Of a DNA stretch of 21,361 bases, positions 1 through 6,498 are shown piece by piece. A model generated the notes under the pieces. That model searched no databases. It was not told the DNA's origin and worked only from the letters and a program-made list of their open reading frames with translations. The DNA comes from Chlorobiota bacterium (GTDB lineage Bacteria > Bacteroidota > Bacteroidia > Bacteroidales > JAADGE01). Made by a program: the position numbers and the translations under genes. Positions within the stretch are counted from its first letter, which is position 1. Every line of letters begins with the position of its first letter. Location: NCBI GenBank assembly GCA_030592825.1, contig JAUVIG010000011.1, positions 1 through 21,361 of the forward strand. Direction: 5' to 3'.

Positions 1-150
1 GCTACTTTAGGCAGCATTTTAACTTCACAACTTGATATCAGAATGGTTGATGTCGGAAGTGCTATGTTGGCTATGCACTCTATCAGAGAACTTCAAGGAG
101 TTGATGACCACTATATGATGAAACAAGTTTTTGATGAATTTTATAAATAG
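1..150 (+). CDS. M18-family (aspartyl-type) aminopeptidase, C-terminal end only
   Basis: The window opens inside an open frame (first base is codon position 1) that ends in TAG at 148-150, leaving 49 residues. The stretch TSQLDIRMVDVGSAMLAMHS followed by IRE resembles the conserved C-terminal end of M18 zinc aminopeptidases (ApeB/DNPEP family), where MxDxGxxxLxMHSxRE carries a metal-ligand histidine. These cytoplasmic enzymes remove N-terminal residues, often acidic, from peptides. The start and the rest of the active site lie outside the window. Family assignment rests on this motif alone but the motif is distinctive. The gene points toward the minus-strand block that follows, so it is convergent with the 306-1205 gene. 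Confidence 0.8.
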   Translation, partial: ATLGSILTSQLDIRMVDVGSAMLAMHSIRELQGVDDHYMMKQVFDEFYK

Positions 151-173
151 TTATAATTTAAAAATATAAGTTT

Positions 174-205
174 TCGGGGATTCTTGAAAAACCCGATTTT
201 ATCGG
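174..205 (+). terminator. candidate terminator hairpins after the aminopeptidase
   Basis: TCGGG (174-178) can pair with CCCGA (192-196), followed by TTTT. A competing small hairpin CCGAT-TTT-ATCGG lies at 193-205. Both stems are only 5 bp, so this is a weak rho-independent terminator candidate for the convergent gene end. Confidence 0.35.
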
Positions 206-221
206 AAAATATCTGCTTTAC

Positions 222-266
222 ATTGTTACATTGTTTCATTGCTGTATTTTAACAATGGAACAATGT
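222..266. repeat. octamer-repeat hairpin, copy 1
   Basis: Three consecutive octamers ATTGTTAC, ATTGTTTC, ATTGCTGT (222-245) are followed by an inverted copy. Positions 228-241 pair with 253-266 over 14 bp with one G-T pair and an 11-nt loop. A second element of the same design occurs at 15915-15965. It sits in the convergent gap between the aminopeptidase and the minus-strand GNAT-like gene, so it could end transcription from either side or be a dispersed palindromic repeat. Confidence 0.7.
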
Positions 267-305
267 ATTTTCAAAATTTTGATAACATAACAAACACTGA
301 TTTTT

Positions 306-1205
306 TTATTTATTAAAAACATTGCTCAACGGGAATACCTTTTTCTTTTTCATTAAATATTGCGGATATTCCTTAGCTCCTAATCCTTTGAAAAAATCAT
401 CCGTTACAAAAGTTAATCCTGAAAAATCCAATGTTAACGCTTTTTCCGAATGTGTTTTAATATAATAATCAATTAAGCCGAATATGGCTTTCTTTTTTTT
501 TGCTTCTTTGGTTTGTACGGCGTATATTATATAAGTTTTATAATGAGAACTGATAAATAATACGGCTGCCGATAATCTGTTTTTACTATTGAAGGCACCA
601 TATACTTCACCCAATTTTCTTCTTAAAGATACTGCCGATAATAATCTGATTTTATCTGCTTGTTTTTTATTTAATACTTTTGTTACTGTTGATAACAGTG
701 CTAATCCGTTTGGTAATATTCCGGTATTATAAGATATTTTATTTTTTTCTGATAAACTTAATTGTTCAAGAAAGTAATCAGAATATGAATCTTTGATAGT
801 TTGGTACGAACTTATTAAATCTAATTTAAAGGCTCTTTGCTCTTGAACTTTGAATTCGGAATTTATTAAATTAGGATTTCCTGTTTTAATTTCAACAGAT
901 CTGAAATTTGAAGGAATTTTTTGTAAAAAATCATTTATAATTTCTATATTGAATTCCTTTGCTTGATATATATTTGTTTTATTAAGAAAATCAGGATATA
1001 ATACTTTGCTGAAAACGAAGTTCTTTTTAACGGGTAAAGGCATCACTGCATTATAATTTCCAAAAACTAATGCATCCCAAGTATTACATACAGAATCAAG
1101 ATACCAAGAATAACCGAAAACATTTCCGTTGTGAGAACGTGATATACACCGATCCCACATTATGAAATCAATTTCATTGCTTTTTATATATTTAATATCC
1201 TGCAT
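306..1205 (-). CDS. FemAB/GNAT-like acyltransferase-family hypothetical protein
   Basis: A 299-residue soluble protein with no signal peptide or membrane segment. The layout suggests a FemAB/GNAT-type acyltransferase fold common in Bacteroidota: an N-terminal half with aromatic-rich strands (GNVFGYSWYLDSV near 27-39, MPLPVKK near 55-61), a Lys-rich middle, and a C-terminal half with LRRKLGEVYGAF and the ending LDFSGLTFVTDDFFKGLGAKEYP-like segment, where 'FKGFGAKEYP' is typical of such proteins. The substrate is unknown. ATG at 1203-1205 lies 4 nt downstream of the radC stop on the same strand, so the two genes are almost certainly cotranscribed, radC first. The fold assignment is inference from overall pattern; the reading frame itself is secure. 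Confidence 0.7.
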   Translation of the reverse strand: MQDIKYIKSNEIDFIMWDRCISRSHNGNVFGYSWYLDSVCNTWDALVFGNYNAVMPLPVKKNFVFSKVLYPDFLNKTNIYQAKEFNIEIINDFLQKIPSNFRSVEIKTGNPNLINSEFKVQEQRAFKLDLISSYQTIKDSYSDYFLEQLSLSEKNKISYNTGILPNGLALLSTVTKVLNKKQADKIRLLSAVSLRRKLGEVYGAFNSKNRLSAAVLFISSHYKTYIIYAVQTKEAKKKKAIFGLIDYYIKTHSEKALTLDFSGLTFVTDDFFKGLGAKEYPQYLMKKKKVFPLSNVFNK

Positions 1206-1209
1206 TTGA

Positions 1210-1917
1210 TTAACTTAAATGACCTTCATCAGCAAAGCTGTAATAATTGGAATAAGACACAATAACATGATCCAGCAAAGGAATCTCAATAAACTGACAC
1301 GCATTTACTAATTTCTTTGTTAAATTTATATCTGAATTACTCGGTTTTATATTTCCTGAAGGATGATTATGACAAACAATAATACCGGATGCAGTTTTTT
1401 CAATTGCTGCTTTAAGAATAATCTTAACATCAGTAACGGTTCCGGAAACTCCTCCTGCACTTATCTTTTTTTTATCAATGATTTTATTCGCTCTGTTCAG
1501 CATCAACAACCAAAATTCTTCATGAGGAAGATCACCCAATTTATGCCTGAATATTTCAAAAATATCGTTGCTGCTTTTAATTTGTTTTCTCTTGATAATT
1601 TCAGATATTTTTCTTCTTTTACCTATTTCCAAAGCTGCAATTATTGAAATTGCTTTAGCTTCACCAATACCTTTAAATTGTTGCAAATCATGAACAGAAT
1701 ATTTCCCCAACTCATTTAAATTATTTTCAGCAGATTGAAGTATTAATTTAGACAATTCAACGGCAGACATTTCTCTGTTTCCTGATCCTATCAGTATTGC
1801 AATTAATTCAGCATCTGACAAACTGTTAATCCCTTTTTTCAGAAGTTTTTCTCTGGGTCTGTCATCAGATGCCCAATTTTTTATTGACGTATTTTTAATA
1901 TCTTGTACAATTCTCAT
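1210..1917 (-). CDS. radC: RadC/UPF0758 family JAB-domain protein
   Basis: The 235-residue protein has the full RadC layout. The N-terminal DDRPREKLLKKG and LSDAELIAILIGSG segments (18-46) are followed by a helix-hairpin-helix at about 79-90 (FKGIGEAKA) and a C-terminal JAB/MPN domain. The JAMM metal site is visible as HNHPSG (His183, His185) with Asp196 in SNSDINL and a Glu in LPHEEFW near 133-134. Length matches the family (about 220-235). RadC was named for DNA repair, but its actual activity is unsettled; the JAMM site suggests a zinc-dependent hydrolase. It leads a two-gene minus-strand unit with the GNAT-like gene. No clear promoter was found in 1918-2102, which is AT-rich and otherwise featureless. 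Confidence 0.95.
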   Translation of the reverse strand: MRIVQDIKNTSIKNWASDDRPREKLLKKGINSLSDAELIAILIGSGNREMSAVELSKLILQSAENNLNELGKYSVHDLQQFKGIGEAKAISIIAALEIGKRRKISEIIKRKQIKSSNDIFEIFRHKLGDLPHEEFWLLMLNRANKIIDKKKISAGGVSGTVTDVKIILKAAIEKTASGIIVCHNHPSGNIKPSNSDINLTKKLVNACQFIEIPLLDHVIVSYSNYYSFADEGHLS

Positions 1918-2102
1918 TTTTTCTTGTTCTTTATTTAATTGTTTTATAACTCTTTACGAAATATCGACCAATTTATTTAATAAAACATTAAAAAATTTAT
2001 GGATTTTTTATCATTTATACATCTATATATCAAACAACATAAACAAACAACTAATCTAAACTTTCTTTATTAATCTTTATTAAACTACAAGGAAAACAAA
2101 TT

Positions 2103-2126
2103 AAGACTGTTCAAATGAACAGTCTT
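2103..2126 (-). terminator. terminator hairpin after the TPR-SpoIIE gene
   Basis: A perfect 10-bp stem AAGACTGTTC (2103-2112) pairs with GAACAGTCTT (2117-2126) around loop AAAT, 3 nt past the stop codon of the minus-strand phosphatase. Read on the plus strand it is followed by a run of seven T. Read on the minus strand it is followed by the weaker AATTTGTTTT tract. It probably ends the adk-hydrolase-phosphatase transcript and could also block plus-strand read-through. Confidence 0.8.
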
Positions 2127-2129
2127 TTT

Positions 2130-4247
2130 TTATATTTCAATTCCAATTACTAAAACATCATCAACTTGAACAAAATCACCTTTCCAGTTTAAAAAAGCCT
2201 CTTGAATAATTTTTTTTTGATCTTTCATATTTTTGTGAGAAATTGAAAGAAGCAAACTTTTAAACCGTTTTGACATAAATTTTTTTCCGTAGGATTCATT
2301 TAATTGATCAGAAAATCCGTCAGTAAAAAAATAAATGATGTCTCCTTTCTTTATATTAAATTTTTGTTTTGAAAAAGGACTTTCTTTATGATATACTGAA
2401 ACGGGTTGTCTGTCTGCTTTCAGTTTTATTAAATGTTTTTCTTGTGGGTTTTCGTGCAAACTATCAGATATAATATACGCAGAATTAAATGCTCCGGAGA
2501 AATATGCTTCACCTGATTTAATATTTATTGAACAAAGTGAAATATCCAATCCGTCTTTTTGTTCTCCAATTTCACCTTTCTGATTTAAAGATGTCTTTAT
2601 TTTATCTCTTAAAATATTTAAAATTGTGTCTGTTTGTATATAGTCTTGACTAACAATTTCATTAAGATATGACATACCCAAGATGCTTATTAATGCTCCC
2701 GGAACTCCGTGTCCTGTGCTGTCAGCAACAGCAATAAAAATAGAATCGTTGATCTTTTTAGACCAGTAAAAATCACCACTTAAAACATTAGCCGGTTTAT
2801 AAAAAATAAAATAATCCGAAAAATGAACTGTTACTTCATAAAAAGACGATAAAAGAACATTTTGAATATTTTCAGCATAATTAATACTGTCAGTAATGTT
2901 TTTATAAAGATTATTTAATTGCTTGTTTTTGTTTACTAAAGCTGAACCCGACCTCTTATTTTGCCTGTATAATCTGTAAAGAAAAAATAATAGAACCGTA
3001 ATCAATACCAAAAGTAATAAAACAGAAATCAGAATAAGATATTGTTTTTTATTTTCCTTTTTTTGAATATTTATGACCTTATCTTTTAAAGTTTGGTTCT
3101 TTCTCAAAAGCTCATTTTCTTCTTCTTTTTTTTCTGATTCATATTTTATTCTTATTTCATTTATTTGATTTTGAACTTCTACACCGGAAATTGAATCTTT
3201 AGCTTGCATTGCTTTTAAAGAATATCCATAAGCATTTCTGTAATCATTGGTTTTTTCATATAATTCATAAAGTAATTTGTAAATGTTGGGAAGTTCTCTG
3301 TATTCACCAATTTTGTTAATATAATTTAAGCTGATAAAGTAAGATTCCTTTGCTTTTCCGTATTTATTTAATTTAAAATATGATCTGCCTAAAGCTTGAT
3401 AAAGAAAAATTAAACCTGAATAATATTTATACTTCTTCTCTGTACTAATTGCTTGTTTATAGTATTCAATTGCTTTCTTATAATAGTTTTGCATCTCATA
3501 AGTTTCTCCGATATTCCCTAATTCAATGGATGCCTCTAATTCTTTATCAACACTTTTATATAGTTTGTGAGCTTCAAGATAAAATTTTCGTGCATGAGCA
3601 TAATACGATTTATAAAACTTTATTGCCCCTTTCTTTTCATAAACATTTGCCAGTCCCGATACATCATTTAATAGTTTGTATGTAATTAAAATTTCATCAA
3701 ATATTTCTTCGGCTCTGTCATAATTACCAATATCAATATAAACAATTCCCAGATTTCCCTTTGTTATAACAGCATTTTCTGTATCTCCAATGCTTTCAAA
3801 TATTTTAACCGCTTCTGTTCCGAAATAAACAGCTTCATCGAATTTCCCTTTACGCCAGTAGTTTTTTGAAAAACCTTGAAATGCTGTTCCTTTAAAATCA
3901 GCATCATGAATTTTATCCGATATTGTGTATATCAAATTGTAATATTCTAAACTATTATCATATTTTGAATTTAAATAATGAAACTCTGCAAATAAATATA
4001 GAAACCTTAATTCATTACGTTTATTCTTATCCTTTTTTGAATTTTCCAACCCTTTTCCGGCATAAAACAAAAATTTGTCATAATTCCTTATGTGTAAATA
4101 CTCTTGCGAAATTGCATAAAGAATTTCGTTTTCAGATTCAGAACTATTATATTCATTCAAAAGAGAATCAAGCCTTTCGTTCTGAGAAAACAAGAATAAA
4201 ATATTTGAAAAGAGAATTAAAAATAATATGGATAATCTTCTAATCAT
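2130..4247 (-). CDS. membrane-anchored TPR protein with SpoIIE/PP2C phosphatase domain
   Basis: A 705-residue signalling protein. Residues 1-21 form a signal peptide (IRRLSILFLILFSNILFLFS). Residues about 30-350 hold tetratricopeptide repeats (for example GNLGIVYIDIGNYDRAEEIF, GNIGETYEMQNYYKKAIEYY). A charged coiled coil spans about 355-400, a single membrane helix 403-424, a linker with SINYAENIQNVLL (454-466), then the PP2C-like SpoIIE domain to the end. Putative metal-binding residues are in GDFYW (491-495), ADSTGHGVPGA (508-518), FTDGFSDQ (641-648) and QVDDV (694-698). The architecture implies periplasmic TPR sensing coupled to a cytoplasmic Ser/Thr phosphatase, a form expanded in Bacteroidota. 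Its partner (probably an anti-sigma-factor antagonist-type protein) is not in this window. It lies 51 nt downstream of the hydrolase on the same strand. Confidence 0.93.
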   Translation of the reverse strand: MIRRLSILFLILFSNILFLFSQNERLDSLLNEYNSSESENEILYAISQEYLHIRNYDKFLFYAGKGLENSKKDKNKRNELRFLYLFAEFHYLNSKYDNSLEYYNLIYTISDKIHDADFKGTAFQGFSKNYWRKGKFDEAVYFGTEAVKIFESIGDTENAVITKGNLGIVYIDIGNYDRAEEIFDEILITYKLLNDVSGLANVYEKKGAIKFYKSYYAHARKFYLEAHKLYKSVDKELEASIELGNIGETYEMQNYYKKAIEYYKQAISTEKKYKYYSGLIFLYQALGRSYFKLNKYGKAKESYFISLNYINKIGEYRELPNIYKLLYELYEKTNDYRNAYGYSLKAMQAKDSISGVEVQNQINEIRIKYESEKKEEENELLRKNQTLKDKVINIQKKENKKQYLILISVLLLLVLITVLLFFLYRLYRQNKRSGSALVNKNKQLNNLYKNITDSINYAENIQNVLLSSFYEVTVHFSDYFIFYKPANVLSGDFYWSKKINDSIFIAVADSTGHGVPGALISILGMSYLNEIVSQDYIQTDTILNILRDKIKTSLNQKGEIGEQKDGLDISLCSINIKSGEAYFSGAFNSAYIISDSLHENPQEKHLIKLKADRQPVSVYHKESPFSKQKFNIKKGDIIYFFTDGFSDQLNESYGKKFMSKRFKSLLLSISHKNMKDQKKIIQEAFLNWKGDFVQVDDVLVIGIEI

Positions 4248-4298
4248 TTTCTGACTTTAAGAAGCATAAATATAAGCATTTTATCAAAATACTATCAC

Positions 4299-5090
4299 TT
4301 ACTGTAAGAATTGTTTAATTTCTTCAATTAATCTTTCTTTATTATCTATATGAATATTATGTTCGGAGTTTTGAATAACTTTAACAGATGAATCGGGAAA
4401 GTTTCTTTTTATTAATATATAATCCTCATCTGAATAATAAGGCGACTCTTTTCCGAAAATAAACAAAGATTTTATTTTATCGGATTTTTCAGAGATTTCA
4501 ATTTCACCTGCAATATGTTCAATATTATCAATTAAAACTTCTAAATTTAATTTCCATGAAAATGATTTATCAGCATTTCTTTTTATGTTTTTCTGAATTA
4601 TTTGATTAATAAATTCATCTCCGAATTTTTTATTCGATGCACTAAATACTTCTTCTCGATCTTTAATGTTTTTAATATCAAAATCTTTCATGAAATTCAG
4701 AAGTTCTTTGTGATTTAATGCTTTTCCGGAAATGTTTTTATTATTCAAATATGAACGCGGTGAAATATCAATGACAATAATACTCTCGGCTAAATCAGGG
4801 AAAATACAGGCAAAATTCATCACCAATTTTCCTCCCATTGAATGTCCGATTAATGTTGCTTTTGTGATTTTCTGAGATGACATGAATTCTTTTATATCTG
4901 ATCTCATAGCATTATAGTTATGCTCCTCACTGTGAGGTGATTGACCGTGATTTCTGATATCCGGCAAATATACTTTATGGGTTTTTAAAAAAGATTTGCC
5001 GACAGGAATCCAATTGTCGGACATTCCGAGAAATCCGTGAATAAAGATCAAAGGCGGCCCGACACCATATTCTCTGTAAAATAATTTCAT
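4299..5090 (-). CDS. alpha/beta-fold hydrolase (YbfF/esterase-like)
   Basis: A 263-residue cytosolic alpha/beta hydrolase. Counting from the ATG, HGFLG (18-22) forms the oxyanion-hole region, GHSMGG (82-87) is the nucleophile elbow with Ser84, and NSEHNIHID near the C-terminus supplies the catalytic His. A lid-like segment lies around residues 110-190. The sequence DIRNHGQSPHS resembles the YbfF esterase group; the substrate cannot be read from sequence. The frame also opens at a TTG (5091-5093) directly before the ATG, but the ATG at 5088-5090 gives MKLFYREYG, the usual start for this family. It begins 3 nt after the adk stop codon, so it is probably translationally coupled to adk and in one operon with it. 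Confidence 0.88.
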   Translation of the reverse strand: MKLFYREYGVGPPLIFIHGFLGMSDNWIPVGKSFLKTHKVYLPDIRNHGQSPHSEEHNYNAMRSDIKEFMSSQKITKATLIGHSMGGKLVMNFACIFPDLAESIIVIDISPRSYLNNKNISGKALNHKELLNFMKDFDIKNIKDREEVFSASNKKFGDEFINQIIQKNIKRNADKSFSWKLNLEVLIDNIEHIAGEIEISEKSDKIKSLFIFGKESPYYSDEDYILIKRNFPDSSVKVIQNSEHNIHIDNKERLIEEIKQFLQ

Positions 5091-5093
5091 CAA

Positions 5094-6260
5094 TTAAACA
5101 TCTTTAAAGCTGCGTTCGATTTCATTTGACAAGCTTTCCAAAACTTCGTTAAAAGTGGGCATTCCGTCAATGACACAGACTTCATGATTTTCTTTATATT
5201 TTTCGATAACCGGAATCGTTTTTTCTTTATGTTCTTGAAGTCGTTTCACGATCTTATCTGCTCCTTTATCATATGGCATACAAGCATCAGTCTTACTTCT
5301 TTGATCTAATCTTTTTATTAACTCTAATGTATCAACTTCAATTTCAAAAATTTTAGCAATGTATGAATCATGTTTTTTTAAAATCCCGTCTAAAATATAT
5401 GACTGCACCAAAGTTCGCGGAAATCCTTTAAATATAAACCCTTTTACATCTTTAGATTCTTCAATTTTTTTCTCAATTAAAGGGACTACAATATCATCAG
5501 GAACTAATTTTCCGCTGTCATATAAATCCTTAATCTTTTTTCCGGTTTCTGTTCCGGCATCAATTTCCCCTTCAAGCATTGCACCCGTAGCCACAAATTC
5601 TAAATTGTACTTTTCTGCCAAAGCCTTTCCCAACGAACCTCTGCCCGATCCCGGATATCCGAACATTACAATATTCAACAGTTTTTTACTTAATCTCACA
5701 TTAATTAACTTTTCAATATCTTCGGTAACTTTGTTTATAGATTGCAGCCCGTTAACTGCAAAATAATTCCCTCTCTCTTTATAAAAATTCAATACCGGCA
5801 ATGTCTTTTGCTTATATTCATTTAATCTGTTTTTGATTACTGTTTCATTATCATCACTTCTGCCTGAAGTTTTACCTCTGTTTAACAATCTTTTTACAGA
5901 TTCATCTTCAGGAACTTCTATGCAGATCAAACAATCAAGATTAGAATTTAGTTTTATCATTAATCCTTCAAGAATGTATGCCTGAATATATGTTCTCGGA
6001 AAACCGTCAAATAAAAAACCGTTTGCTTCCGAATTAGATTTAATCGTCTTTTCAATAATCTGAACAATAATTTCATCCGACACCAAACCTCCTTCTGCAA
6101 TAATACTTTTTGCTTCTAATCCAAGCTTTGTTTCTGCGGCAAGTTCCTTTCTTAAAAGATCTCCGGTAGAGATATAAAATAAGTTGTATTTTTTAATCAA
6201 AAATTCCGATTGTGTCCCTTTTCCCGCTCCGGGAGGTCCGAATAATGCGATGTTTAACAT
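5094..6260 (-). CDS. adk: tandem adenylate kinase: active domain fused to a degenerate second domain
   Basis: A 388-residue protein made of two adenylate kinase domains; the usual enzyme is about 190-215 residues. Domain 1 (1-about 190) is complete: P-loop GPPGAGKGT (8-16), STGDLLR (31-37), DGFPRT (85-90), short-LID RGKTSGRSDDN (128-138). It should catalyse ATP + AMP = 2 ADP in the cytoplasm. Domain 2 (about 194-388) repeats the fold but has lost key residues: P-loop GYPGSGRGS with Arg207 in place of the catalytic Lys, TGA instead of TGD (225-227), KGFPRT instead of DGFPRT (278-283), and RSKTDACMPYDK (321-332) lacking the GRSDDN arginine. I infer a pseudoenzyme or regulatory half. It heads the minus-strand operon adk-hydrolase-TPR/SpoIIE, and diverges from the pullulanase gene. 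Confidence 0.93.
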   Translation of the reverse strand: MLNIALFGPPGAGKGTQSEFLIKKYNLFYISTGDLLRKELAAETKLGLEAKSIIAEGGLVSDEIIVQIIEKTIKSNSEANGFLFDGFPRTYIQAYILEGLMIKLNSNLDCLICIEVPEDESVKRLLNRGKTSGRSDDNETVIKNRLNEYKQKTLPVLNFYKERGNYFAVNGLQSINKVTEDIEKLINVRLSKKLLNIVMFGYPGSGRGSLGKALAEKYNLEFVATGAMLEGEIDAGTETGKKIKDLYDSGKLVPDDIVVPLIEKKIEESKDVKGFIFKGFPRTLVQSYILDGILKKHDSYIAKIFEIEVDTLELIKRLDQRSKTDACMPYDKGADKIVKRLQEHKEKTIPVIEKYKENHEVCVIDGMPTFNEVLESLSNEIERSFKDV

Positions 6261-6440
6261 GTTTTATTTTTTAGAAGTTGATTTATTTCCTTTTTTTTAT
6301 TGCTCTAATTTACAAATTTTATTCGATTTATAAAATATCAACGTATTGACTGTTTTAAATTCATTTTTATTAACTCATTGATATTTTTATCAATTACTTG
6401 TTTTAAATATTTTTCGTCACTATAGATATTTTCTCATCTC

Positions 6441-6448
6441 CAAAAGTA
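6441..6448 (-). promoter_or_regulatory. candidate -7 box (TAnnTTTG) for adk
   Basis: On the minus strand this reads TACTTTTG, matching the Bacteroidota -7 consensus TAnnTTTG. It would start transcription about 170 nt before adk. No convincing -33 TTTG partner was found, and such octamers occur by chance about once per 1-1.5 kb per strand in DNA this AT-rich. Confidence 0.3.
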
Positions 6449-6486
6449 TAAACTTTATCAGTATTATAAAACTTCCGTAAAAACAG

Positions 6487-6494
6487 TATCTTTG
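6487..6494 (+). promoter_or_regulatory. candidate -7 box directly before the pullulanase start
   Basis: TATCTTTG matches TAnnTTTG and ends 4 nt before the ATG at 6499. A start 4-8 nt downstream of the box would fall on or next to the ATG, giving a leaderless or nearly leaderless mRNA. No clear -33 element was found. The rest of the 6261-6498 divergent gap is AT-rich with no other recognised signal. Confidence 0.4.
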
Positions 6495-6498
6495 TACG

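Noticed and set aside
2130..4247. Open frames on the opposite strand of the TPR-SpoIIE gene and of other large genes
   Set aside because: They are antisense shadows of well-supported genes with no recognisable protein features.
5091..5093. TTG as start of the alpha/beta hydrolase
   Set aside because: An ATG follows immediately and gives the normal family N-terminus, so the TTG adds nothing.
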